A DNA stretch of 64,000 nucleotides from contig JAUNPS010000002.1 in the NCBI GenBank assembly GCA_030536575.1, forward strand, positions 124,001 to 188,000, read 5' to 3'. Positions 26,450 to 35,834 of this stretch are shown piece after piece. This DNA comes from Eubacteriales bacterium. GTDB taxonomy: Bacteria > Bacillota > Clostridia > Lachnospirales > Lachnospiraceae. A model generated the notes under the pieces. That model was not told the DNA's origin. It saw only the letters and a list, made by a program, of their open reading frames with translations, and searched no databases. Position 1 is the first letter of the stretch. Each line of letters opens with the position of its first letter. The position numbers and the translations under genes are program-made.

Positions 26450-28017
26450 AAAAAAGCAGCATTCCTATTTCTTACCGGGTTCTTCTTGCGGAAGACGAAC
26501 CCCTGTTTCTGAACAGCATCAAAGCCAAGCTTACCGCCGCGGCCCCGGATTTTGAGATCTGCGGTACAGCTTATAATGGCGCGGACGCCCTGGAGCAGAT
26601 CCATCAGCTCCAGCCGCATCTTCTCATTACGGATATTCAAATGCCCCGTATGAACGGGCTGGAACTGATCCGGCAGGTGCAGGAACACTATCCCTATATC
26701 CAGATCATTATTTTGAGCAGTTACACGGATTTTGAATATATGAAAGAAGCGATTCGCTGCGGAATCCAGGATTATATTCTGAAGACCGCGCCGATCGATG
26801 AAATGAAAGCCGTTCTGGACAAGATCCGCTCCGAATTAAACGCCCGCTACCTGAAGCAGCTTTCCAGCGTTCTGTCCTCCAGGATTTTAGACCCCAGACA
26901 GCAGCTCTCCATAGAAGACTCAAACTTTTATGCCTGGGCCTCCTGTCTGAATTTCCAGATGTTTTATATCCATGTCGGAAATATGGGAACCCAGTATTAT
27001 TTCCCGGAGCTTATCCATTTTCAGGAAAATCTGCTGACACAGAGCCAGCTAACCGGTCTTTTCGAAGAACTTTTTCCGGACACGGGCTGGTTTTACACCA
27101 AAAGTTCCTCCGGCAGCGGCGGCTATCTTCTGACCATTCAGGAACCCGGCCGCAACATGGGCGGAAAAAGCGCAGCCCAGGCACTTTACCAAAAGCTTTC
27201 AAAAGCGGTTCCCTGTTTTCCGGTGCATGTCCTCTACACACTGATGCCCTGTAATCTGACTTCTGTCAGCCATACGGCCAGAGATCTGCAAAACCAGTGT
27301 GAAAACAGCCGGATCTACGGAAAGTCCTTATTGGAAAGGCTCTCTTCGCAAGCTGCCTTCCCTGCTTCTCTGGATGCGAAATCCGACGAAATGCTGCAGA
27401 ATCTGTTCCCCTGCGGCAGCATGGCGGAGCTGCGCCAGAAAGTCAAACTTTTAATCAGCCACTGGACGCTTCTCTCCATCCGGTTCCAGGATCTGTACCA
27501 GCATCTTCTTTTCCTCATGCGGATCATCCGGCGGCACAGCCAGAACCTCTCCGGTGAAGAGCTGGCCCATATGGAATATGACTTGATCTATCATTTTTAC
27601 GCCGAACCAACGTTAAAGGCGCTGGAACCGACCCTGATCAATACGCTGGAAGCGAGTATGATGGACATGGAAAAAGAATCCGGACAGGACATTGACGACG
27701 TGGTCTATTATCTGAAAAAGTATCTGGATGAGAACTACTGCGCCTATATTTCGCTGAATGATATCGCGGAAAAATATCATTTCACCGCTTCTTATCTGTC
27801 CAAATCCTTTAAGAAGAAAATGCAGATTACACCGCTGAAATATGTGATCAATCTGCGGATTGAGCGGGCGAAACAGCTCATTTCCCAAAATCCGGAACTG
27901 AGCTTAAAGGAAATCGGCATCATGGTGGGCTATGAAGACCAGAACTATTTCAGCCGGATTTTCAAAAACTGCACCGGAATCAACCCTTCGGAATACATGG
28001 ATGGAGCCGCCCGGTAA
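26446..28017 (+). CDS. AraC-type response regulator (YesN-like), system 2
   Basis: A 523-residue regulator. The receiver domain (1-125) has EDE at 16-18 and phosphoacceptor D63 in ITDIQMPRMNG. A long middle region of about 280 residues has no motif I recognise. The C-terminal 100 residues hold two AraC helix-turn-helices (SLNDIAEKYHFTASYLSKSFKKKM and SLKEIGIMVGYEDQNYFSRIFK). The start overlaps the kinase stop by four bases. It is the best candidate to bind the palindromes at 24555-24593. Confidence 0.92.
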   Translation: MKKSSIPISYRVLLAEDEPLFLNSIKAKLTAAAPDFEICGTAYNGADALEQIHQLQPHLLITDIQMPRMNGLELIRQVQEHYPYIQIIILSSYTDFEYMKEAIRCGIQDYILKTAPIDEMKAVLDKIRSELNARYLKQLSSVLSSRILDPRQQLSIEDSNFYAWASCLNFQMFYIHVGNMGTQYYFPELIHFQENLLTQSQLTGLFEELFPDTGWFYTKSSSGSGGYLLTIQEPGRNMGGKSAAQALYQKLSKAVPCFPVHVLYTLMPCNLTSVSHTARDLQNQCENSRIYGKSLLERLSSQAAFPASLDAKSDEMLQNLFPCGSMAELRQKVKLLISHWTLLSIRFQDLYQHLLFLMRIIRRHSQNLSGEELAHMEYDLIYHFYAEPTLKALEPTLINTLEASMMDMEKESGQDIDDVVYYLKKYLDENYCAYISLNDIAEKYHFTASYLSKSFKKKMQITPLKYVINLRIERAKQLISQNPELSLKEIGIMVGYEDQNYFSRIFKNCTGINPSEYMDGAAR

Positions 28018-28034
28018 AAGGCGGCTCTCTTCTC
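27999..28034. terminator. Shared terminator between regulator 2 and the reductase gene
   Basis: GAGCCGCC at the end of the regulator gene pairs with GGCGGCTC just past its stop; the plus strand continues TCTTCTC. The stop codon lies in the loop. It may serve both converging genes. Confidence 0.6.
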
Positions 28035-29010
28035 AGTTTTCCAGTATTTTGGCAATCTCCTCCATCTGCTCCGGCCGAAGGGGCCCATGCTCCATCGCCC
28101 CTGCGTTCTCCCGGATCTGTTTCTCCGTGCGGAACCCCGGAATCGGCACCGTGGCCGGGCTCTTCGCCCAGATCCACGCCAGCGCTCCCTGGGTCAGCGT
28201 CCTGCCGTCCGACGTCAGAATTTCCCGGATGTTTTCCAGCTTTTTCAGGAATTCTTCCGACGGTTTTCCGTTTTTGAAATACTGCATCCAGGCCGGGCTG
28301 TCCTTCCCGCGGATATCGTCGTCTTTCAAAAGCGACTGATTCGTATATTTCCCTGAGAGAATTCCCATTCCCAGCGGCGCGCGGTTCACGCTGCTTAACC
28401 CATAGGCTTCGCATAGCTTCAGCATTTCCGGATTGTCGTTAAAAATATTTTCATTGTGCTCGATGGCGGCACAGTGGGGGCCTTTTGCGAAAAACTCCGC
28501 GCGGTCCAGCAGATCCGTAGACCAGCCATAGCTGCGGATCTTTCCCTCCTTCACCAGCTCTTCCAGCGTATCCCGCACTTCCAGGGACTTCTCCACCTCA
28601 TACACGCCGTAATGGAACAGGTACAGGTCAATATAGTCCGTCCGCAGCCTGCGCATCGAGTCTTCCAGCGATTTCCGGATAAATGCCGGCGAGGCGTCGT
28701 ATCCCAGTTTTTCCTTCTTTTCTTCGTCGAACACCCAGCCAAACTTCGTAGAAATGACGACTTTATCCCGTTTTCCCTCGATCACCTGGCCAATGATCCG
28801 CTCGCTGTGGCCTGCACCGTACATATTGGACGTATCCAGGAAATTGATTCCCATATCCAGCCCGCATTCCAATCCCCGGATGGAGTCCTCATCGTTCACT
28901 TCGCCCCATCCGATGGGGACGCCGTTTTCCCACGCCTGCCCGCCAATCGCCCAGCATCCCATTCCCATTGCGCTGATTTCAATTCCTGTTTTTCCCAGTT
29001 CTTTCTTCAT
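28033..29010 (-). CDS. Aldo/keto reductase
   Basis: A 325-residue NADPH-dependent aldo/keto reductase. The catalytic tetrad is visible: Asp and Tyr in NFLDTSNMYG, Lys in VISTKFGW and His in LYLFHYGV; the cofactor end reads TVPIPGFRTEKQI. It would reduce or oxidise a sugar or aldehyde; substrate unknown. It is the last gene of the GH4/GH13 operon, 15 bases after the permease-like gene. Confidence 0.93.
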   Translation of the reverse strand: MKKELGKTGIEISAMGMGCWAIGGQAWENGVPIGWGEVNDEDSIRGLECGLDMGINFLDTSNMYGAGHSERIIGQVIEGKRDKVVISTKFGWVFDEEKKEKLGYDASPAFIRKSLEDSMRRLRTDYIDLYLFHYGVYEVEKSLEVRDTLEELVKEGKIRSYGWSTDLLDRAEFFAKGPHCAAIEHNENIFNDNPEMLKLCEAYGLSSVNRAPLGMGILSGKYTNQSLLKDDDIRGKDSPAWMQYFKNGKPSEEFLKKLENIREILTSDGRTLTQGALAWIWAKSPATVPIPGFRTEKQIRENAGAMEHGPLRPEQMEEIAKILEN

Positions 29011-29025
29011 CTTCGATTTCCTCCT

Positions 29026-29736
29026 TTATTTCGCCACGATTTGTATTACGCCCATGGCCGCGATCATTCCGTAAACCAGAACGTTTAATTGGCTGCGGCT
29101 GATCTTCTGGAACACCCGAAAGCCCAGGAAAATCACCGGAATCACGACCAGAAGCCCCACCGCCGCATACCACAGAATCTCCGCAGTAACATTGCCCCAC
29201 AAAATATGCAGGAAACAGTTATAAACAGAAGTAATAAAAAAGGTCGCCTGGACAGTTGCCAGATATTCCTCCTTATCCCCGCATGCCTTTAAATAATAAA
29301 TTACAATCGGCGGCCCGCCGACATTGAACGTATTTAAAATCCCTCCGCAAAGCCCTGCAAGGATACCGTTTCTCACCGATGCCTGGATGGAAATCCGTTC
29401 TTTCAGAAAGGCGAAAAACACCGCCAGGCCAATCAGAACCAGGCCCAAAACCGTCGAAAGGACTTCCTCGTCCGCGGAAAATAAAAGCTTCGCTCCCACG
29501 GTCTGCGCCACAAAACTGCACAGAACCACCGGAAACAGCACCTTCCACTGAACGCGGCGCACCACCCGGATGCCGAGCTGAAAGTTTACCGCTACTGACA
29601 AAATGGCAAGAATGGCAACCGCATTTTTAAACGGCATAATCAGCGGAAGGAGCGCCGCCGCAAAAATTCCAAAGCCGAACCCGGTCAGGCATTGCACAAA
29701 GGCCGCGGCCGCAAGAATACCGACGTAAAGAAACAT
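29026..29736 (-). CDS. TauE/SafE-family sulfite exporter-like membrane protein
   Basis: A 236-residue protein with about eight membrane helices and the family pattern (FVQCLTGFGFGIFAAALLPLIM at the start, GILAGLCGGILNTFNVGGPPIVIYYLK in the middle). TauE/SafE proteins export small anions such as sulfite or organic sulfonates. Its place in a sugar operon suggests a sugar acid or sulfonated sugar product might be exported, which is inference. Confidence 0.88.
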   Translation of the reverse strand: MFLYVGILAAAAFVQCLTGFGFGIFAAALLPLIMPFKNAVAILAILSVAVNFQLGIRVVRRVQWKVLFPVVLCSFVAQTVGAKLLFSADEEVLSTVLGLVLIGLAVFFAFLKERISIQASVRNGILAGLCGGILNTFNVGGPPIVIYYLKACGDKEEYLATVQATFFITSVYNCFLHILWGNVTAEILWYAAVGLLVVIPVIFLGFRVFQKISRSQLNVLVYGMIAAMGVIQIVAK

Positions 29737-29739
29737 CTT

Positions 29740-31428
29740 CTACACCTCCGCATGGTTTTTCAGAAGCTCCCCGTATTCCTCTTCCAGACCGGTATCCGCG
29801 CCTTCGTAAACCTGAATGCTCTGCCCCAGTTCCAGCGCGGCTTTCAGCATTCTCAGATGCGCTTCCCGCCCGAAGATTTCCCTGTCGAACTGGCTTCCAA
29901 GGGCCATCATCCACTCCGTGGATTTCCCGGTATCCGGCCCTGTCACCAGGTTTGTCCCCTCCGGCAGCGCCGCCGCATACTCCTGATACCACTCCAGATA
30001 GTCATCCCAGGAAAGGGTATTTTCACAGATGTAATTATGAAAACACTTTAGTGTTTCCCGTTTATCGACCAGAGGCGCAAGCCCCCACCTCGCCCAATGC
30101 GCAGGGTAAGCAACCGTATAATCGTGCAGTCCGGCCGCCCATGGCCCTCCCGACTGCCCGATAAAAAATACATCCGGAAATTCCCCGCATACCTTTTCCC
30201 GCACGTTTCCCATCATACCGATTCCTGCCGGAATAGAATCATAAGGGCGGTTCTCCCCATGCGGCTGCCAGTTTGGAAACGCATTCCACATCTGAGCGTC
30301 CAGCAGAAATCCGTCCGCCTGTACCTCCCGGCAGTAATAGAGCAGCGCCTCTGTCAAATAATTCTGGTATGCTTCCGATGCAAAATCAAACGCCCGCAAA
30401 TAAGTTCTCGCAATGTGTCCGGTTTCATGATACCCATAAAGCTCCAACCGGTTCAAAATCGGCGATTCCGGCAAGTCTACCCTGTCCGTATCGTATTCGC
30501 TGACGCCTCTCTGCGGAATCTCCAGAATCAGTTTCATTTTCCGTTCATGCAGTCTCCTGGACAGTTCTTTCAATCCTTCCAGGCTATGATACGTCACATC
30601 CGCATCCATCAAATCATGAACCGCCCAGCCGGGCCATGGAAAATACGGCGTCAGCATAAGCGCATTGTAACCTTGCTTTTGGATATCCGGAAGTTTTCGG
30701 AAAAGATCCGCGTATTCCGAATAGGGACTGCGAAGCTGTCTGGCCCCGATCGTCACTTCCCGGATGCGCAGTTTTTCATTTCTGCCTTCCTTTTTCGTCC
30801 ACATTGCCCCGGTAATTTTCCTGACCGCTTCCTCCCTGGTTCCCCGAATGTCCCCGGTATAAAAGCTTCCGAAATCCAGTTCGTCCCCCGGATGCAGAAT
30901 GCAGGGACAATGAATCGCCTCTTCCCGGACGAGCCTGCTTCCTTCCCGGAAAAACGCCGTCAGTTCAGACAGAAAGGTTTCGTTCCGGTTCCAGGCCAGG
31001 TATGCCCTTTTTTCCTGCGTATCATAGACGCCCGCGATTCCCGGAAGTTCTGCGGGAATCAGATCGCCCCGCAGGGTCAGAAGCTCTTCTTTCCGGTATG
31101 CCTCAAGCTTTCTGTGCAGGTCGTAGGGTTCCAGCATGCCGGGCGCATAGCCCGGAGCCAGCACCTCGCACGTCCGGGACTGAACCGGAAGCTCCAAACG
31201 CCAGATCAGGCTGCGGATACGAAGGGGTTTTTCTCCCCGGTAAAGGAGCTTTAACGTTTTTACCTCCCATTCTTCTTCCACACGGCAGGCGCTTTCCACC
31301 TGAAAAACTTCCAGCCCGGTTCGCTCGCTTCCGATGATATTCTTAAGCTGGCGTTTCGAATTATTGCTGCTTTTTCCGCCAACTTCTACTTGAAAAGATT
31401 CTTTTTTATTTCTCCAATACTGGCTCAC
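29740..31428 (-). CDS. Catalytically dead GH13-like paralogue
   Basis: A 562-residue paralogue of the next upstream gene product. Shared stretches include CEVLAPGYAPGMLEPY, the barrel VTIGARQLRSPYSEYADL, and ADGFLLDAQMWNAFPNW. The nucleophile D377 remains, but its Arg partner is Leu (GFLLD), the acid Glu is Q425 (FFIGQSGG), the region-I pattern has changed (ILEIPQRG), and the His-Asp of region IV is Gly-Lys (G501, K502). The C-terminal beta-domain is missing. It starts at GTG, six bases after GAGGGA, and overlaps the active paralogue by 23 bases. It probably binds a glycan or partners the active enzyme. Confidence 0.85.
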   Translation of the reverse strand: MSQYWRNKKESFQVEVGGKSSNNSKRQLKNIIGSERTGLEVFQVESACRVEEEWEVKTLKLLYRGEKPLRIRSLIWRLELPVQSRTCEVLAPGYAPGMLEPYDLHRKLEAYRKEELLTLRGDLIPAELPGIAGVYDTQEKRAYLAWNRNETFLSELTAFFREGSRLVREEAIHCPCILHPGDELDFGSFYTGDIRGTREEAVRKITGAMWTKKEGRNEKLRIREVTIGARQLRSPYSEYADLFRKLPDIQKQGYNALMLTPYFPWPGWAVHDLMDADVTYHSLEGLKELSRRLHERKMKLILEIPQRGVSEYDTDRVDLPESPILNRLELYGYHETGHIARTYLRAFDFASEAYQNYLTEALLYYCREVQADGFLLDAQMWNAFPNWQPHGENRPYDSIPAGIGMMGNVREKVCGEFPDVFFIGQSGGPWAAGLHDYTVAYPAHWARWGLAPLVDKRETLKCFHNYICENTLSWDDYLEWYQEYAAALPEGTNLVTGPDTGKSTEWMMALGSQFDREIFGREAHLRMLKAALELGQSIQVYEGADTGLEEEYGELLKNHAEV

Positions 31429-33604
31429 AGCTCATCCCTCCCGCGTTCTCGCTTCTCACCATCAGGCAGTCCGCCCCTTTTAATTTCAAGGTCATGCCAT
31501 CCTCCCCGCATGCAAGAAGGTTTTCAAATGCCTGGCTGCCCGTACACAAATCCCAAACCGTACATCTGTCCGTCTCCTCTTTCACAGAAATTTTCACGGT
31601 CTTCTCTTTCCGTTCCAGATTTCCCACAAAGAGCGCCCATTTTTCCTGATATTTCCACAAAAGCGTAACGGTTTTCGGATCATCCGCACAGGCTTGCGTC
31701 AGCATGCAGGTTCCCTTATTGAAAATCTCATCCTTTTCACGCAGGTTCAAAATCCGCCCATAGTATTCTTCATTTCCGACCTGCGCCCCGTAATAGCTCA
31801 TAAACCCGCAGTCCATAAAAGCGGTCATTCCCACGAATACCCGATGGATATCCGTCCCGTAAACTTCCCTGCTGTACTGGCCGCCAATGTAGCGGGTTCT
31901 CTCGTGATAATCATGGGAATCAATGTGATTCACTAAAACCACACCTTCCGGCATGGACGCCCTCAATTCCTCGTACCATTTGATATAATCCGGCCAGGTC
32001 AGCGTATTTTCCATGATATAGTTAAAGAAAAGGGAATAGCCGCTGCGCACATCTTCCACTGGCGCCAAAGCTCCCCACAGCGCCCAGTACAAGTCATAAT
32101 TGTACCGATAACTGTGTGATTTGGATACCATCGAACCATTCGTCTCTGTGTAAAACACCGTATCCGGATAGCGCCCGCAGACTTCCTCCCGAATCCGGTC
32201 TGTCATACGGATACCGGCCAGCATTTGTTCATAAGGCATCCGGCCGCTGTTTCGATCCCAATTTGGAAACATATTCCAATGCTGGGCGTCAAACCGGAAT
32301 CCGTCCGTTTTCAAATTCTCAATGTAACCAAGCAGCGTCTCGATCAGATAGGAGACATAGGCCGGATGCGACATATCAAAAGAATGAGAATAGGTTCTCG
32401 CATCCTTTCCGCTCTCATGTTTCGCATACCAGGGAACTCCCTGTGTCGTATGCGGTGAGTCCGGCAGCCCTACCGCTTTGGAATCATACTCATAGGGGCC
32501 ATGCAGCACTACGTCCAGAATCACGCGGATTCCCAGTTTATGGGCCTCCTGAATCATACGCCGCAGGCCTTCTTCACTTCCATAGGTGGTATCAATGTCC
32601 CGCCAGTTGAATACGGAATAGCCCGGAAATGGGAACCGCGGCATCACTTCGATCACATTGAATCCCATTTTCTTGATTTCCGGAAGCTTTTCGATCAAAG
32701 CCTGGAAATCCGGGAACGGGGAAAGCATCAGTTTTTCGCCGATGGTCACTTCCATAATTTTGAAATTCCGCTCTTTCGGGTAATCGATTTCCCGCGACCA
32801 GATCTTTTTATAGCTGGCGCTCGCCGCACGGATGGCATCCAGACGCGTTCCCTCGAAAATTCCGTAATAAAATTCACCGATTTCCTGGCTGTCGCCCTTT
32901 CGGAAATATCTGGGGCAATAGACATGAACGGTTCTTCTGAGACGCCCGCTCTGCCTGTTCCTGGAAAATCCCATCAGCCGTGCCGGAAAATACTCGCTGA
33001 CAAACCACGCCATATCCGCGCAGGCCTGTTCCCGGTCATATGTTCCGGTCAGTCCGGAAAAAAATACCGGATACGGTTCCGCGCCTGTCACTAATAAGTC
33101 TTTGCTTTTGTATTCCGCCAGGCTTTGGAACGGCTTCAGCGGCTCATAGAGCGGCGGCTGATACCCCGGCGCCAATACCTCGCACCTGCCGTAATCCGCT
33201 TCTTCCACACTGTCCGTCGTCCAGCACGCATAGCGCATTTTTACTTCTTCTTCCCCTTCATAAGTCACCATGCACTTCTGCCTGACCTGATCTGTCTCAA
33301 ACCAAAACCGGTTGGTCAGCGTCCAGTCCTTCCCCATCTGCACCGCCAGCGCCAAAACCTCGCCGCTGTCCTCTTTCTCGATTTCCGCATGAAGGAAACG
33401 GGTATCCCGTCCGAGTTCTTCACATCCTTCCAGTTCACTCATCTGTTCCTGATTGTTGTGCAGACAGATTCCCCCTGTAAAAAAGGTAAGCAAGGGCTCT
33501 TCCTGGAAAAAGGCTGTCCGCTCCCCTTTTTTCAGGCCCACAATGCGCCCGCTTTCTTCCTCATACATTACTTTCCAATTTTTGCATTCTATTGTCCGCT
33601 GCAT
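31406..33604 (-). CDS. GH13-like alpha-amylase-superfamily enzyme
   Basis: A 732-residue cytoplasmic enzyme with a long N-terminal beta-domain (about 1-280), a barrel and a C-terminal beta-domain. Barrel motifs fit GH13: VILDVVLH (region I), DGFRFDAQ with nucleophile D439, FYTETNG with acid E487, and HIDSHD with H564 and D565 (numbers from 33604). The N-domain is unlike common amylases, so substrate is unclear. I chose the ATG at 33604, with GGAG six bases upstream, over the ATG at 33616. It overlaps the AraC gene by 44 bases and its dead paralogue by 23, so all three are coupled. Confidence 0.82.
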   Translation of the reverse strand: MQRTIECKNWKVMYEEESGRIVGLKKGERTAFFQEEPLLTFFTGGICLHNNQEQMSELEGCEELGRDTRFLHAEIEKEDSGEVLALAVQMGKDWTLTNRFWFETDQVRQKCMVTYEGEEEVKMRYACWTTDSVEEADYGRCEVLAPGYQPPLYEPLKPFQSLAEYKSKDLLVTGAEPYPVFFSGLTGTYDREQACADMAWFVSEYFPARLMGFSRNRQSGRLRRTVHVYCPRYFRKGDSQEIGEFYYGIFEGTRLDAIRAASASYKKIWSREIDYPKERNFKIMEVTIGEKLMLSPFPDFQALIEKLPEIKKMGFNVIEVMPRFPFPGYSVFNWRDIDTTYGSEEGLRRMIQEAHKLGIRVILDVVLHGPYEYDSKAVGLPDSPHTTQGVPWYAKHESGKDARTYSHSFDMSHPAYVSYLIETLLGYIENLKTDGFRFDAQHWNMFPNWDRNSGRMPYEQMLAGIRMTDRIREEVCGRYPDTVFYTETNGSMVSKSHSYRYNYDLYWALWGALAPVEDVRSGYSLFFNYIMENTLTWPDYIKWYEELRASMPEGVVLVNHIDSHDYHERTRYIGGQYSREVYGTDIHRVFVGMTAFMDCGFMSYYGAQVGNEEYYGRILNLREKDEIFNKGTCMLTQACADDPKTVTLLWKYQEKWALFVGNLERKEKTVKISVKEETDRCTVWDLCTGSQAFENLLACGEDGMTLKLKGADCLMVRSENAGGMSCEPVLEK

Positions 33605-34244
33605 ATCGTTCTCCATTTTCTGTTCTCTGCCAAGCCATACCTTCTTTTAAAAGAAACCAACGGCTGGGAGCGATCCCGAACCGTTTCCGAAAGGCCCTGG
33701 AAAAACTTTTCACTTCCCGATAGCCCACATACTCCGCCACATCCCGCACCCGTTCCCCGTCTTGCAGGCGTTTTCTGGCCTCCTGCATCCGGCATTCACA
33801 GACATACCCGGAAAAGGAACTGCCCGCCGCCTGCCGGAACATTCTGGAAAAATAAGAGTAGTTTAAGTTCAAATGGTTTGCCACTTCCGCCATACTGATT
33901 TCTTCGCTCAAATGCCTTTCGATGTACGCTTTTGCCCAGTGAACCGCCTTTCTCTCTTCCTGCTTCTCACGAAATCCTTCCAGAAAACTGCTAAGATAGC
34001 CAATCGCCTCTTCCGTGCTTCCAAATTCTTCCGGTGTGCGCAAGTACATCTCTCCGCACAGATTCCGTTCCAGTCCCACCTGGAATAAAATCCCTTGCGC
34101 AATCCCAAAGAAAACCGGAAACAGCTCCGCTTCCTCCCGCATCCAATCGGCAAGCAGTTCCTGAAATTCATCGACGTTTCCCTGCCTGGCCGCCGTTTCC
34201 AGTTTCCGGTACTCCTCGCCGGTCACTAACCTCTGTGTTTTCAT
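33561..34244 (-). CDS. AraC-family transcription regulator
   Basis: A 227-residue regulator. The C-terminal 100 residues hold two helix-turn-helices (SMAEVANHLNLNYSYFSRMF and VRDVAEYVGYREVKSFSRAFRKRFG). The N-terminal 110 residues are alpha-helical and match no effector domain I recognise. A GGGAGGGG ribosome site precedes the ATG. It likely controls the surrounding GH4/GH13 operon. Confidence 0.85.
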   Translation of the reverse strand: MKTQRLVTGEEYRKLETAARQGNVDEFQELLADWMREEAELFPVFFGIAQGILFQVGLERNLCGEMYLRTPEEFGSTEEAIGYLSSFLEGFREKQEERKAVHWAKAYIERHLSEEISMAEVANHLNLNYSYFSRMFRQAAGSSFSGYVCECRMQEARKRLQDGERVRDVAEYVGYREVKSFSRAFRKRFGIAPSRWFLLKEGMAWQRTENGERYAADNRMQKLESNV

Positions 34245-34314
34245 TCATTCGCCCCTCCCTCCTTAGCTCCAGTATAGCTTTCGGTTCTTTTTTCGAAAAT
34301 GGAGGGAACGAATG

Positions 34315-34330
34315 AATGTCTATGGACATT
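34315..34330. promoter_or_regulatory. Palindrome upstream of the AraC gene
   Basis: AATGTC-tatg-GACATT is a perfect inverted repeat. It resembles the outer palindrome at 24555-24593 (both contain TGGACATTTC), so it may be a regulator site. Confidence 0.35.
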
Positions 34331-34348
34331 TCGGATTTTCCATTCTTC

Positions 34349-35671
34349 CTAACAGATTCCAAGCCCTTTCGTCTTTTCCTTTGCCAGCCATTCGTCTGCC
34401 AGCGCCTCGGCGGTTTCCAGATTCTTCATGCGGTGATCTCCAAGCAGGTACAAAAGAAGCGCGTTTCGGCTGCGGGAGCGCATAACTTCCAGCTTCCGCT
34501 CCGCGTAAAGCCACCGCGGCATCATTGCATTCGTAAGGATGTTCTGCGGAAGCGTGGGCGCTTCTAAGAAGGTTACGCCGGAAGCATCCACTCTCGCCTG
34601 CCCTTCCACGACCAGATTTTCCGGGAACTGCGGCAGAAACTGTTTCTGGTTCGGCGCATTTACCTGGAAAATTCCCGGCTCATTGTTCGCAATCGCGTGA
34701 ATAACCGGAATAATCTGTTCCGGACTCTGTTTGGCATCCAAAGCCTTTGTGATCGGCGTTTCCAAATCAGCGGCCGCCTTTTCAATCTGGCTCAAAATAT
34801 TGGCACAGTTTTCCAGATGCAGCTTCCAGCCGATCTCGGAATCAAAACCGCCGATTTTCCCGTACCATTTCTGGTTTTCCGCCAAATCTGTGTGATACCA
34901 CCAGCCTCCGTGGCGCGGCGTATCGCCGATGGGCATTTTCCCGAAAATCTGGTACTGATGGATCGCCCCTCTGGACATTTGATTATAGTGGTAGGGACGG
35001 TTATCCAGATCCCAATAGGCTTTCGCCTTTGTTTCAATCCATTCATCCAGAATCGGGTAGGCATCCTTCCCGTCATAGGTAAATTCGTTCATCCACAGCC
35101 AGTGGTTAAATCCGTAGCAGTTCGCTTTTACTTTTTCCCGCTCCAGCCCCAGCACATCCGCCACCTGCAAATATCCGGAAAAGCCGTGGCAAAGCCCGAT
35201 CGTTTTAATCGAAGAATTGCGCGCAAGATAGGTTCCGCCTTCAAACACCGGGTTCGCCGCCTGAATGTGCCATGCTTCCGGGCAGATTTCTTCCATTTTT
35301 TTCATCAGTTTCAGGAAATAGTCCATCTGGCCGAATTCATGCAGGTTTGCGCCCCGGTACAGGCCGTACTTTTCCGCCATGGCCCGCTGCTCTTCCACCC
35401 AGCCGTAACCTCCTACCTGGACAGAATTGATCACAAAATCCGCGTCCTCCAACGCCTCCTCCAGCCGCGTCGTTTTCGTAATCACAAGCCCTGATTTCAG
35501 CTCCTCCGCCAGTCTTTTCGCCGCCAGCGTAATAAAATCCAACCGTTTTTCATTGATATCCATCAGGACGATCCGGCTGCCCTGAAGGCCTGCGCACAGG
35601 CTCATATCCGTTACGATGTTGGAAGCGAACTGGGCGCTTCCTGCTCCGATGAGTGCTATTTTTTTGCTCAT
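34349..35671 (-). CDS. GH4 alpha-glucosidase/alpha-galactosidase
   Basis: A 440-residue NAD- and metal-dependent glycosidase of family GH4. The Rossmann opening is KIALIGAGSAQFASNI; metal ligand C161 lies in GLCHGFSG, and NPVFEGG and NHWLWMNEFTYDG follow the family order. GH4 cleaves alpha-sugars through oxidation at C3. AAGGAGG precedes the ATG. It is first in the operon with the AraC and GH13-like genes. Confidence 0.92.
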   Translation of the reverse strand: MSKKIALIGAGSAQFASNIVTDMSLCAGLQGSRIVLMDINEKRLDFITLAAKRLAEELKSGLVITKTTRLEEALEDADFVINSVQVGGYGWVEEQRAMAEKYGLYRGANLHEFGQMDYFLKLMKKMEEICPEAWHIQAANPVFEGGTYLARNSSIKTIGLCHGFSGYLQVADVLGLEREKVKANCYGFNHWLWMNEFTYDGKDAYPILDEWIETKAKAYWDLDNRPYHYNQMSRGAIHQYQIFGKMPIGDTPRHGGWWYHTDLAENQKWYGKIGGFDSEIGWKLHLENCANILSQIEKAAADLETPITKALDAKQSPEQIIPVIHAIANNEPGIFQVNAPNQKQFLPQFPENLVVEGQARVDASGVTFLEAPTLPQNILTNAMMPRWLYAERKLEVMRSRSRNALLLYLLGDHRMKNLETAEALADEWLAKEKTKGLGIC

Positions 35672-35760
35672 TTTTTGCGCCTCCTTTTTGGTTTCATTAT
35701 AGCGGCGCGTCCAGTCCCCCGTAAATCCACCGCACTTTACCTAGGCAGCAAATTTTTACA

Positions 35761-35800
35761 AAAAAAGAAACTGGAAAGAATGTGCTTCCTTCCAGTTCCA
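35761..35800 (-). terminator. Terminator of the ABC exporter operon
   Basis: AACTGGAA (35769-35776) pairs with TTCCAGTT (35790-35797), with extra pairing inside, and the minus strand continues with seven T. It lies 35 bases past the exporter stop. Confidence 0.85.
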
Positions 35801-35834
35801 AAAAATCCATATGCTGCGATTTGCCGGCCTTTCT

